A stretch of DNA of 6,793 nt, taken from assembly GCA_009781125.1 (NCBI GenBank), contig WQYS01000130.1, positions 1 through 6,793 of the forward strand, written 5' to 3'. The stretch comes from Acidobacteriaceae bacterium (GTDB lineage: Bacteria; Acidobacteriota; Terriglobia; Terriglobales; Acidobacteriaceae). The stretch's first letter is position 1. Each line of letters starts with the position of its first letter. This document shows positions 1 to 5,390 of the stretch, piece by piece. The notes beneath the pieces were generated by a model that worked only from the letters and a program-made list of their open reading frames with translations, made no database searches and was not told the origin of the DNA. The translations under genes and the position numbers were made by a program.

Positions 1-1
1 A

Positions 2-280
2 GACCCATTGCCTCAACTGACCAACGAGGAGGTCAGAAAGCTCGCAACAAAGATTGTCGAACCAACTTGGCCCGCAGGTTCAGTACACCGGGGCGATGTA
101 ATCGAAGCAGAGATCAGCGTAAATGAGCAAGGTGAGTACGCCGGAGTGGTATTCAAGACAACGCCTGAAGCTGTAAAGGGTGCAATCAACGTGGCTCTGC
201 ATCAATGGGCATTCCGGCCTCTGATCCGCGATGGAAAACCGCAATATTTCCATGGCACGGTGCAATTCAAAGTCGAATAA
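2..280 (+). CDS. TonB C-terminal domain protein, 3' fragment
   Basis: The reading frame is open from the window edge (codon 2-4 GAC) to the TAA at 278-280, so this is the C-terminal end of a larger protein; the TTG at 8-10 is not taken as a start. The roughly 92 visible residues fit the TonB C-terminal fold: an early P-x-W/Y-P segment (EPTWPAGS), a strand with VIEAEISVNEQGEYAGV, a helix ending in the family-typical ALHQWAFRPL, then a G-x-P turn (RDGKPQ) and a final strand ending TVQFKVE. In this family the domain contacts TonB-dependent outer-membrane receptors from the periplasm, or is a module of TonB-like periplasmic proteins. The anchor and any N-terminal domains lie outside the window, so an energy transducer cannot be told from another TonB-domain protein. 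The next gene converges on it. Confidence 0.8.
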   Translation, partial: DPLPQLTNEEVRKLATKIVEPTWPAGSVHRGDVIEAEISVNEQGEYAGVVFKTTPEAVKGAINVALHQWAFRPLIRDGKPQYFHGTVQFKVE

Positions 281-593
281 TGCGGCGAAAGCTGTTCAAG
301 TCGCACACATACGACCTCTCTTCTTCCCGGAAAGTCACAGACTAGGGAACGGCGGGGAAGAAGAGAGGTCAACAAGTTGCTGGTAGTTATCCTCTGGCTG
401 GGAAACGGACCAGTAGCTTGTCGGCGGCTCGAATATTCATTTTTGCGAGCGGTGCTATGGATGCAAGTCTGTGTCCATACTTAAGTTGTTGTATTTTCAT
501 TCGTCTGCGGCGGCAGGCTCCGTAGGGAATTCTCTGGATTAAGGAATTTTTCCTTCGAGCCATAGAAATAAATTCCAGCCCGGAGTTACGGTT
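281..593. other. Convergent intergenic gap, no gene seen
   Basis: This 313-bp stretch lies between the 3' ends of the TonB-domain gene (+) and tsaE (-). I see no credible coding frame, tRNA or rRNA. Its clearest structure is the perfect inverted repeat at 313-328/355-370. A minor 6-bp stem lies at 541-546/550-555 (AAGGAA TTT TTCCTT), 39 nt past the tsaE stop on the minus strand. Neither stem is followed by a clear T-run on either strand, so no canonical intrinsic terminator can be called. Confidence 0.7.
313..370. repeat. Perfect 16-bp inverted repeat, possible bidirectional terminator
   Basis: The arm at 313-328 (GACCTCTCTTCTTCCC) is the exact reverse complement of 355-370 (GGGAAGAAGAGAGGTC), with a 26-nt loop. 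It starts 33 nt after the TAA of the TonB-domain gene. Pairing stops on both sides (C312/A371 and G329/G354), so the stem is exactly 16 bp. No T-tract follows on either strand. It could be a terminator-like or 3'-stabilising hairpin between two convergent genes, or a copy of a dispersed palindromic repeat. Confidence 0.6.
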
Positions 594-1040
594 TCAACGC
601 CAGCGAATCTGTATAAATCTCTGGTCATCGGCGCCGTGTTCCATGACGATCTCTGCGTCGGCGCGGCTCGCGATGCTTGGGAAGCGCTCGCCCCACTCTA
701 CCAGCACCAGAGCGTCCGGCTCGGCGGCCATCTCGTCGATGCCCAGCACGGCTAGCTGCTGCTCGGTCTCGATCCGGTATAGATCGAGGTGATACAGCTT
801 CACCTTCGGGCCGGCGTATTCATGCAGAAGCGTGAAGGTCGGACTGGTTACGTCTTCCTCTGAAGCGGCATCGAGAGCCGCGGCGATTCCTTTCACTAGT
901 GTGGTCTTGCCCGCACCAACTTCGCCGCTGAGAACCGCCAGCTTCGGCAGCGGCGAGAGGATCCTTGCAACCGTTGCTCCAAGTGCCAGCGTCTCGTCAA
1001 CCGATCCAGTACAAAAATTCTTTGTGCGCGGAAATTTCAT
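594..1040 (-). CDS. tsaE: tRNA t6A biosynthesis ATPase TsaE (YjeE family)
   Basis: TsaE is the cytoplasmic P-loop ATPase that works with TsaB and TsaD to place threonylcarbamoyl on A37 of ANN-decoding tRNAs. The 148-residue product has the usual size. It shows a Walker A P-loop GEVGAGKTT (residues 39-47), the family segment VTSPTF (64-69), YHLDLYRI (83-90) and LVEWGER (113-119), in the expected order. The start is ATG at 1038-1040, only 14 nt after the nnrDE stop, with a GGTGAG Shine-Dalgarno-like stretch just downstream of that stop. It is therefore very probably the last gene of the folP-nnrDE-tsaE operon and translationally coupled to nnrDE. The stop is TGA at 594-596. No terminator is obvious downstream. 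Adjacency to an nnr (YjeF) gene is a common bacterial arrangement and supports the call. Confidence 0.95.
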   Translation of the reverse strand: MKFPRTKNFCTGSVDETLALGATVARILSPLPKLAVLSGEVGAGKTTLVKGIAAALDAASEEDVTSPTFTLLHEYAGPKVKLYHLDLYRIETEQQLAVLGIDEMAAEPDALVLVEWGERFPSIASRADAEIVMEHGADDQRFIQIRWR

Positions 1041-1054
1041 GCCTGTCTCTCACC

Positions 1055-2647
1055 CTAATGGCTGAATCCTGTAAGCCAAGTCAGCCCGCTGGCATCCGTT
1101 GCTCGATAGCGGAACGCATCGGAGAGATGAGCCATCACATCCGTGGCCAACAAGGTGTGCTCGTCGGCAGCGCGCACGGCGAAGTTTGCTGCGAGTCCGT
1201 GAAGATAGACCGCTGCCTCAACGGCGCGACCCGGATGATCTGGAAATTGCGCCAGCATGGCAGCAAGGATTCCGGTAAGCACATCGCCGCTGCCGCCCTT
1301 AGCCATCGCCGGATTGCCCGAAGTGTTGACGGCGACTCTGCCGCCGGGATGCGCAATCAACGTTCGCCAGCCTTTGAGCACGAGCGTGACCTGGTGCTCG
1401 CTGGCAAAGCGGCGAGCCAACCCGATGCGGTCGGCCTCGACCTGCTGAATGCTGAGTCCCGCCAGTCGCGCCATCTCGCCCGGATGCGGCGTAAGCACAA
1501 GCGTGCGCCCGGAGCCATCGATCTTATCAGCTTGCCCGCTAAAGGCATTGAGCGCGTCGGCGTCGAGAACCATCGGCAACCGCGTCTTCGCTACCAGTTC
1601 GCGCGCGAAGGCCGAAGCCTCGCCCCGCTGCGAAAGTCCTGGACCAACGGCAAGTACCGTGGTCCTCTCCAGCAACTCAGCGAGCCTGTGCCCGGCAAGG
1701 TTTTCAAGAGAAACCGCACCCTCCGGCCCTGCGAGCAGCAAGCGAACCATCAACTCCGGCGCAAACGAACCCACCAGCGAGGCGATCTTCTCCGGCACGG
1801 CTGCGGTGACCAGCCCGGCCCCCGCGCGCAACGCAGCGAGCGAGGCCATCGCCGGAGCTCCTGTAAGCCCTGCGCTTCCGCCAACCACGAGCACATGGCC
1901 AAAGCTACCCTTGTGCGCCGTCGCCTGGCGCGGACGCTCGGCCAGAGACTTCGACGCTCCGGCCCAGGTAAGAGAAGCGTCCGTACGAACAGCCTCCGCA
2001 GGCGATCCAATCGGAGCCACGACCACAGGCCCGAAGATTTCGCGAGTCAAATGACCAAATACATGGGCCGGTTTAGGAGCAGTAAACGTAACCACGGCAT
2101 CGGCCCGTATCGCGCCATCAGCAGACGCGGCAGTCGAGTCGGCATCCCAGCCCGAGGGAAGGTCTACAGCCACAACTGGAACAGGATGCTGATTGACCAG
2201 ATCACGCGCGGTGGCGGCTACGCCCCGCAACGGCGGCTGGAAACCTGTGCCGACGATGGCGTCAATCACCAGATCACAAGGCACGAGCAGTGGAAGAAGT
2301 TCTGAGGCACCGTGAGTCTCGCGTATGTCCACCTGCGGCGTCTCGGAACGCAGGCGGGCAAAGGCCTCGGAAGCCTCGCCGGGCCTGATATCGGCGGCGT
2401 TGCCCAGCAGAGCGACAGTGACACTCCACCCGTCGGCAGCGAGCCTGCGTGCGGCAACGAATCCGTCACCGCCGTTGTTGCCTTTGCCGCAGAGCGCCAC
2501 CACGCGCCGCACCGCGGGATACTGCCGCTGACAGAATCCGGCGACGGCGGCTCCGGCGTTCTCCATCAGCGTGGCCAGCGGCACGCCAAACTCCGTGGCA
2601 GTGCGCTGATCGGTCGCGCTCATCTCGGCTGCGGTCAGAATCTTCAT
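1055..2647 (-). CDS. nnrDE: Bifunctional NAD(P)H-hydrate epimerase / ADP- or ATP-dependent dehydratase
   Basis: This 530-residue protein repairs damaged NADH and NADPH hydrates: the epimerase interconverts R and S hydrates and the dehydratase restores the cofactor from the S form. The N-terminal YjeF domain (about 1-225) has MENAG (28-32), the CGKGNNGGDG loop (53-62) and VDLPSG (161-166). The C-terminal ribokinase-like domain (about 240-515) has KGSFGHVLVVGGSAG (246-260), DADALNAF (362-369), LTPHPGEMARL (385-395) and the nucleotide-binding GNPAMAKGGSGDVLTG (444-459). The dehydratase loop is usually close to GNPGMATGGTGDVLTG; here G-to-A, T-to-K and T-to-S changes are present but the GxGD core is kept. 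The start is ATG at 2645-2647, 27 nt after the folP stop. A GGAA-type ribosome site lies about 12 nt upstream inside a small hairpin (2652-2665). Length and domain order match typical bacterial fusions. Confidence 0.95.
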   Translation of the reverse strand: MKILTAAEMSATDQRTATEFGVPLATLMENAGAAVAGFCQRQYPAVRRVVALCGKGNNGGDGFVAARRLAADGWSVTVALLGNAADIRPGEASEAFARLRSETPQVDIRETHGASELLPLLVPCDLVIDAIVGTGFQPPLRGVAATARDLVNQHPVPVVAVDLPSGWDADSTAASADGAIRADAVVTFTAPKPAHVFGHLTREIFGPVVVAPIGSPAEAVRTDASLTWAGASKSLAERPRQATAHKGSFGHVLVVGGSAGLTGAPAMASLAALRAGAGLVTAAVPEKIASLVGSFAPELMVRLLLAGPEGAVSLENLAGHRLAELLERTTVLAVGPGLSQRGEASAFARELVAKTRLPMVLDADALNAFSGQADKIDGSGRTLVLTPHPGEMARLAGLSIQQVEADRIGLARRFASEHQVTLVLKGWRTLIAHPGGRVAVNTSGNPAMAKGGSGDVLTGILAAMLAQFPDHPGRAVEAAVYLHGLAANFAVRAADEHTLLATDVMAHLSDAFRYRATDASGLTWLTGFSH

Positions 2648-2651
2648 AGAC

Positions 2652-2665
2652 GGAAACTGCTTTCC
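2652..2665 (-). promoter_or_regulatory. Small hairpin containing the nnrDE ribosome-binding site
   Basis: In the 27-nt folP-nnrDE gap the minus strand reads GGAAA-GCAG-TTTCC, a perfect 5-bp stem with a 4-nt loop. The GGAAA arm is the only Shine-Dalgarno-like sequence before the nnrDE ATG (12 nt of spacing), so folding would hide it and ribosomes finishing folP could expose it. The structure is seen in the sequence; the coupling role is inference. Confidence 0.3.
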
Positions 2666-2674
2666 ATTTTAGTT

Positions 2675-3580
2675 CTACATGGCAAGAATGCGGTCGGCGA
2701 CCGCAGCAGCCTCGGCGGCAGCGGGTAAATCGTGTACGCGGAGAATATGCGTTCCGGCAAGAATGGCTGCTACGTTGGCGGCAGTCGTCAGGTTGAGGCG
2801 CGCGCCGGTTGCCAGTGGACCTTCATGCAGATGAGCGGCAAGATGAACCAGAAAACCTTTGCGTGAAGCTCCGGCGACCAGCGGATGGCCAAGCTCGTGG
2901 AGCCGCTCCAGATGCGCCAGCAGAGGCATGTTCTCCTCAAGCCGCTTGCCGAAGCCGAAGCCGGGATCGAGCGCGATGTGGCTCGCCTCGATTCCCGCCG
3001 AGCGAGCAGCTTCAAGCCGCCGCCGCAGATCGTCGAGAACCATGGAAACCACGCGGTCCGGGGATTCCTGATTGCACGCAGGCAGACTGGCCCACTCTTG
3101 CGGGCGTCCGCGCGTGTGCATCAGGACAAGGCCGCAGCCCAGCTTGGCGCACGCGGCGGCCATGCCATCATCCCAGAGCAGGCCGCTGACATCGTTGACG
3201 ATCTCGACTCCAGCCTCGACCGCTCGCCGCGCTGTGTCCGCGTGGTAGGTATCGACCGAGAGAACCGCCTGGGGACGCTCGGTGCGGATGGCCTCGATCA
3301 CAGGAAGTATGCGGTCCTGCTCCTCGCCAGACGTAAGCGCAGCCGCGCCGGGCCGCGTGGATTCGCCGCCAATGTCCAGAATGTCCGCGCCTTCGTCGAG
3401 CATCCCGAGCGCATGAGCAACGGCGGTTTCAACCGGATTGCCAGCAGAATAGAAGTGGCCTCCGTCGGAGAAGGAGTCCGGCGTAACGTTGAGAATGCCC
3501 ATCAGCACGGTTCGCTCGCCGAGCGCGAGTTTGCACGTGCGCAGCTTCCACTGGTAGCGGAGACGCGGTGCAAAGGGCAT
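2675..3580 (-). CDS. folP: Dihydropteroate synthase
   Basis: FolP condenses 6-hydroxymethyl-dihydropterin pyrophosphate with p-aminobenzoate to give dihydropteroate, the sulfonamide-sensitive step of folate synthesis. From the ATG at 3578-3580 the product is 301 residues. It has the signature LMGILNVTPDSFSDGG (26-41), GADILDIGGESTRPG (64-78), SVDTY (108-112), NDVSG (129-133), LDPGFGFGK (204-212), GASRKGF (237-243) and RVHD (281-284), so the pterin, pABA and phosphate site residues look intact. A GTG at 3719-3721 would add 47 residues, but that extension runs through a palindromic repeat element and the leader hairpin and has no folP-like sequence, so the internal ATG is preferred. No clear Shine-Dalgarno precedes it. 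The stop is TAG at 2675-2677. It is the first gene of the folP-nnrDE-tsaE operon. Confidence 0.94.
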   Translation of the reverse strand: MPFAPRLRYQWKLRTCKLALGERTVLMGILNVTPDSFSDGGHFYSAGNPVETAVAHALGMLDEGADILDIGGESTRPGAAALTSGEEQDRILPVIEAIRTERPQAVLSVDTYHADTARRAVEAGVEIVNDVSGLLWDDGMAAACAKLGCGLVLMHTRGRPQEWASLPACNQESPDRVVSMVLDDLRRRLEAARSAGIEASHIALDPGFGFGKRLEENMPLLAHLERLHELGHPLVAGASRKGFLVHLAAHLHEGPLATGARLNLTTAANVAAILAGTHILRVHDLPAAAEAAAVADRILAM

Positions 3581-3630
3581 GAAGAAGATTGTAGGGTGAA
3601 TGGAAGTTTTGGTAAACGTGCTGCCTCGCT

Positions 3631-3663
3631 CCCGCATCTGGCGATACGACCGCCAGATACGGG
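3631..3663 (-). promoter_or_regulatory. Strong hairpin in the folP leader
   Basis: On the minus strand the arms 3663-3651 (CCCGTATCTGGCG) and 3643-3631 (CGCCAGATGCGGG) pair over 13 bp around a 7-nt loop. Twelve are Watson-Crick pairs and one is a U-G pair in the minus-strand RNA; in the plus-strand RNA the same position is a C-A mismatch. That asymmetry fits a structure formed in the folP transcript. It ends about 50 nt before the folP ATG. No T-run follows, so a leader structure or repeat-derived hairpin is more likely than a terminator. Confidence 0.5.
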
Positions 3664-3691
3664 GTACCCACTGTTTCGCATGCTTACGGAT

Positions 3692-3807
3692 TAGAGCATT
3701 TACATGTTTTCCGTTGACCACGTCCTCGTGATGTCGTCATCCTTCGCTTCGCTCAGGATGACGACTCAATAGATTTTTGGATAGATAACAGATACTAAAA
3801 TGCTCTA
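3692..3807. repeat. Palindromic repeat element with 10-bp terminal inverted repeats
   Basis: TAGAGCATTT at 3692-3701 is the exact reverse complement of AAATGCTCTA at 3798-3807, giving a 116-bp unit. At its centre is an 11-bp stem (3733-3743/3755-3765). The outer repeats and internal hairpin resemble a small non-autonomous MITE- or REP-type element. The right end carries the TAG stop of the adjacent regulator gene. No target duplication is visible at the ends. The structure is seen directly; mobility is inference. Confidence 0.45.
3733..3765. repeat. GTCGTCATCCT hairpin, REP-like core
   Basis: GTCGTCATCCT (3733-3743) and AGGATGACGAC (3755-3765) form a perfect 11-bp stem closing an 11-nt loop TCGCTTCGCTC. 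Sequences of the type CATCCT-TCGCTTCGCTC-AGGATG recur as dispersed intergenic palindromes in several bacterial phyla (from memory, not searched). It lies between the bEBP gene and folP and could attenuate read-through, although no T-run directly follows. Confidence 0.6.
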
Positions 3808-4887
3808 GTTTTTATTTACAGCCGCATCGTTTGTCGATGGCGGTTCATTTTTCCGGACGATGTGAGGAACGCGCAACGGGCGAGGCGGAACCTCCGGCAT
3901 TCCAATCTCGCTCAGCTTATATAGAAGAGACCTATAACTTATATGGAGCCACTTCGCTGTCTTCTGGCGGTTCCAGCGGTTGGCCTGCAAGACCTTCAGG
4001 ATGATCTGCCGCTCCAGATCGTGCGTGGCCTTTCGCGTTATGTCTTTGAGGGAGATCGGCTCGTCCACGTCGATCTCCGTGGTGACGCTTCGCGGAGCTT
4101 CAGGCATGAGGTCGGCGACCAGCGCCTCCTCGCTGCCGATCAAAACATAACTTCTGACCAGGTTTTCCAACTGGCGAATGTTTCCAGGCCAATGGTAGTT
4201 CTGCATCATGCGGATGGCGGAGCGCGAAAGCAACTCGGGCGTGTGGCGGAAGACCTTGGAGTAGTGCTCGATGAAGTAGTCGATCAGCAGCGGCAGATCG
4301 CCGATTCGCTGCCGCAGGGGAGGCAGATTTATAGTTACTGCATTAATGCGGAACAGAAAGTCCAGACGGAAGGTGCCGTCCTCGACCTGATGGCGCAGGT
4401 CGCGATTGGCGGCTGAGACCAGCCGCGTAGTGATGGAGCGCGGCTCGTGCCCGCCGACGCGGACGAAGGTTCCGTCTTGCAGGACTTGCAGCAGCTTCGA
4501 CTGCACGGAGAGGTCGAGGCTTCCGACCTCATCAAGGAACAGCGTTCCCAGATGCGCCTGCTCGACGCGCCCGAGCTTCTGTCCGGTGGCTCCGGTGAAC
4601 GCTCCTTTTTCGTAGCCGAAGAGTTCGGTCTCGATCAGAGAGTGCGGAATCGCGGGGCAACTTACCTTCACCAGCGAGCCGCGCGATTGGTGTGACAGAG
4701 TATGCAGCATGCGCACGCATATCTCTTTTCCCGTTCCGCTCTCGCCTTGGAAGAGTACAGGAACATCGGTTTTGGCAACCTTCTCCAACATATTCCGGGC
4801 AGTCTGCATGGCAGGAGTCTTCCCGAAAATTATGTCTAAGGGCGGAAGGCCAGATAGGGTGGATTCAGAATGGTGGTCCAAGGTCAT
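3805..4887 (-). CDS. Sigma-54-dependent activator, AAA+ and Fis-type HTH, no receiver domain
   Basis: This bacterial enhancer-binding protein should remodel the sigma-54 holoenzyme by ATP hydrolysis. In the 360-residue product (ATG at 4885-4887) the AAA+ domain begins almost at once (about residue 17). It shows Walker A GESGTGKE (48-55), the sigma-54 contact loop GAFTGA (95-100), Walker B LFLDEV (116-121), FLFRINAV (177-184), WPGNIRQLENLV (233-244), and a Fis-type helix-turn-helix near 290-326. A proline-rich tail of about 30 residues follows. There is no response-regulator, GAF or PAS domain, as in PspF or HrpR/HrpS. An ATG 24 codons upstream (4957-4959) is in frame, but only the inner ATG has an AGGA site at 8-nt spacing. 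Unusually, the strand before ELFG reads KVSCPAIP where relatives have VNC (Ser76 for the glutamate-switch Asn). The stop TAG lies inside the neighbouring repeat element. The target genes are unknown. Confidence 0.9.
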   Translation of the reverse strand: MTLDHHSESTLSGLPPLDIIFGKTPAMQTARNMLEKVAKTDVPVLFQGESGTGKEICVRMLHTLSHQSRGSLVKVSCPAIPHSLIETELFGYEKGAFTGATGQKLGRVEQAHLGTLFLDEVGSLDLSVQSKLLQVLQDGTFVRVGGHEPRSITTRLVSAANRDLRHQVEDGTFRLDFLFRINAVTINLPPLRQRIGDLPLLIDYFIEHYSKVFRHTPELLSRSAIRMMQNYHWPGNIRQLENLVRSYVLIGSEEALVADLMPEAPRSVTTEIDVDEPISLKDITRKATHDLERQIILKVLQANRWNRQKTAKWLHISYRSLLYKLSEIGMPEVPPRPLRVPHIVRKNEPPSTNDAAVNKN

Positions 4888-4895
4888 ATCTCGAT

Positions 4896-4899
4896 TCCT
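4896..4899 (-). promoter_or_regulatory. Ribosome-binding site deciding the bEBP start
   Basis: The minus strand reads TAGGAA at 4900-4895, leaving 8 nt between AGGA and the ATG at 4887. The upstream in-frame ATG at 4959 is preceded by an A/T-rich stretch with no purine-rich site. This favours the 360-residue form. Confidence 0.55.
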
Positions 4900-4968
4900 A
4901 TTCGTGAGGCAGAACTGCAAGCATTGCAATACACTTCCGCACTGCACGTCGAGCGCCATTTTTTGAAA

Positions 4969-4983
4969 GCTGTAAAAAATCCA
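4969..4983 (-). promoter_or_regulatory. Weak candidate sigma-54 promoter for the receiver-less bEBP gene
   Basis: The minus strand reads TGG-ATTTTTTACA-GC, with the invariant GG and GC at the correct 10-nt spacing (GG at 4982-4981, GC at 4970-4969). The rest of the consensus (TGGCAC, TTGC) is not matched. Start of transcription would fall near 4957, giving a leader of about 70 nt to the preferred ATG at 4887. Several GG-N10-GC hits are expected by chance in a region this size. Confidence 0.15.
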
Positions 4984-4984
4984 G

Positions 4985-4998
4985 TCTGAAAATTCAGA
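4985..4998. promoter_or_regulatory. Palindrome TCTGAA-AA-TTCAGA, candidate operator
   Basis: Six-base arms, exactly complementary, flank a 2-bp spacer. The site is about 100 bp before the preferred start of the minus-strand regulator and directly upstream of its weak GG-N10-GC site, a fitting place for an operator or activator site. No factor can be named. Confidence 0.3.
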
Positions 4999-5094
4999 AA
5001 ACTCAAAAATCCGGATACTACGCGCTGGTAACCATAAAACGTCATAGACACTGATTCTTAAGATGCCGCAGAAAACACACGCCTCGAAGCATAG

Positions 5095-5121
5095 TTACCA
5101 TTTACAGAAAAACTATGGTAA
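5095..5121. promoter_or_regulatory. TTACCAT/ATGGTAA inverted repeat, candidate enhancer site
   Basis: TTACCAT (5095-5101) and ATGGTAA (5115-5121) are exact inverted copies separated by 13 bp. A related motif, TGGTAACCA, occurs at 5026-5034. Centre-to-centre spacing of the two halves is 20 bp, about two helical turns, which suits a dimeric or paired Fis-type helix-turn-helix protein. Its position midway between the two divergent bEBP genes suggests a shared activator site; this is inference. Confidence 0.35.
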
Positions 5122-5218
5122 TTCGGCAGAAAAATCTCTCAATTTTCATTGTTCTATCTGATTTTCTCCCCGCGAGTTATGCCATATTAGTAGAACCAAG
5201 GGAAATTGTTTATCACTT

Positions 5219-5249
5219 TGGACAGCAAAAATATTACAGTTCCTATAGT
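5219..5249 (+). promoter_or_regulatory. Candidate sigma-70-type promoter for the pseudo-receiver bEBP gene
   Basis: TGGACA (5219-5224, 5 of 6 to TTGACA) and TATAGT (5244-5249, 5 of 6 to TATAAT) are separated by 19 nt, slightly long. Transcription would start near 5256 and leave a leader of about 135 nt before the ATG at 5391. In an AT-rich region such matches arise easily. Confidence 0.25.
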
Positions 5250-5380
5250 AAGCTGGTGATTCGGGCAGCAGGTCGCGGTACATAAATAGGAGTAGCACAA
5301 CGATGTGATGAATTTCTATACTTCTATGGGTGCGCAAATCTTGCTGTTCCGGGTATTTAGATATGAATATGCATAATTTT

Positions 5381-5384
5381 GAGG
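5381..5384 (+). promoter_or_regulatory. Ribosome-binding site of the pseudo-receiver bEBP gene
   Basis: GAGG sits 6 nt before the ATG at 5391 and only 3 nt before a second, adjacent in-frame ATG at 5388. The spacing favours 5391, though the two choices differ by one residue. Confidence 0.6.
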
Positions 5385-5390
5385 TGTATG

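Larger units (their letters stand above)
4888..5390. other. AT-rich divergent intergenic control region
   Basis: This 503-bp stretch separates two divergent sigma-54 activator genes and contains no convincing gene. It is clearly poorer in G+C than its flanks (5101-5160 has 18 G/C of 60). It contains the palindrome at 4985-4998, a paired TTACCAT/ATGGTAA motif at 5095-5121 with a related TGGTAACCA at 5026-5034, a candidate sigma-70-like promoter at 5219-5249 and a weak GG-N10-GC site on the minus strand. The length, base composition and palindromes fit a region with upstream activator sites bound by one or both flanking regulators. Confidence 0.6.

Noticed and set aside
541..555. Short stem AAGGAA-TTT-TTCCTT downstream of tsaE as a terminator
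   Set aside because: It is only a 6-bp, A/T-rich stem with a 3-nt loop and no T-run after it on the minus strand; too weak to call.
965..2305. 446-codon open frame on the plus strand opposite nnrDE and the start of tsaE
   Set aside because: It is antisense to two strongly supported genes, has a composition rich in Arg, Ser and Gln with no family motif, and is explained by GC-biased codon use of the real genes.
2885..3694. 269-codon plus-strand open frame opposite folP
   Set aside because: All folP motifs are on the other strand. This frame has no recognisable domain and runs into the leader hairpin and repeat element.
5146..5337. 63-codon minus-strand frame inside the divergent intergenic region, TTG start
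   Set aside because: It has a rare start codon, no family resemblance, and lies in AT-rich DNA containing candidate promoter elements of the opposite strand. A small unknown protein cannot be excluded but is not supported.
5325..5345. Possible sigma-54 promoter GGGTGCGCAAATCTTGCT upstream of the plus-strand regulator
   Set aside because: The TTGCT half is perfect but the GG doublet is 12-13 nt away instead of 10, and at the correct spacing the -24 element matches only 3 of 6 bases.
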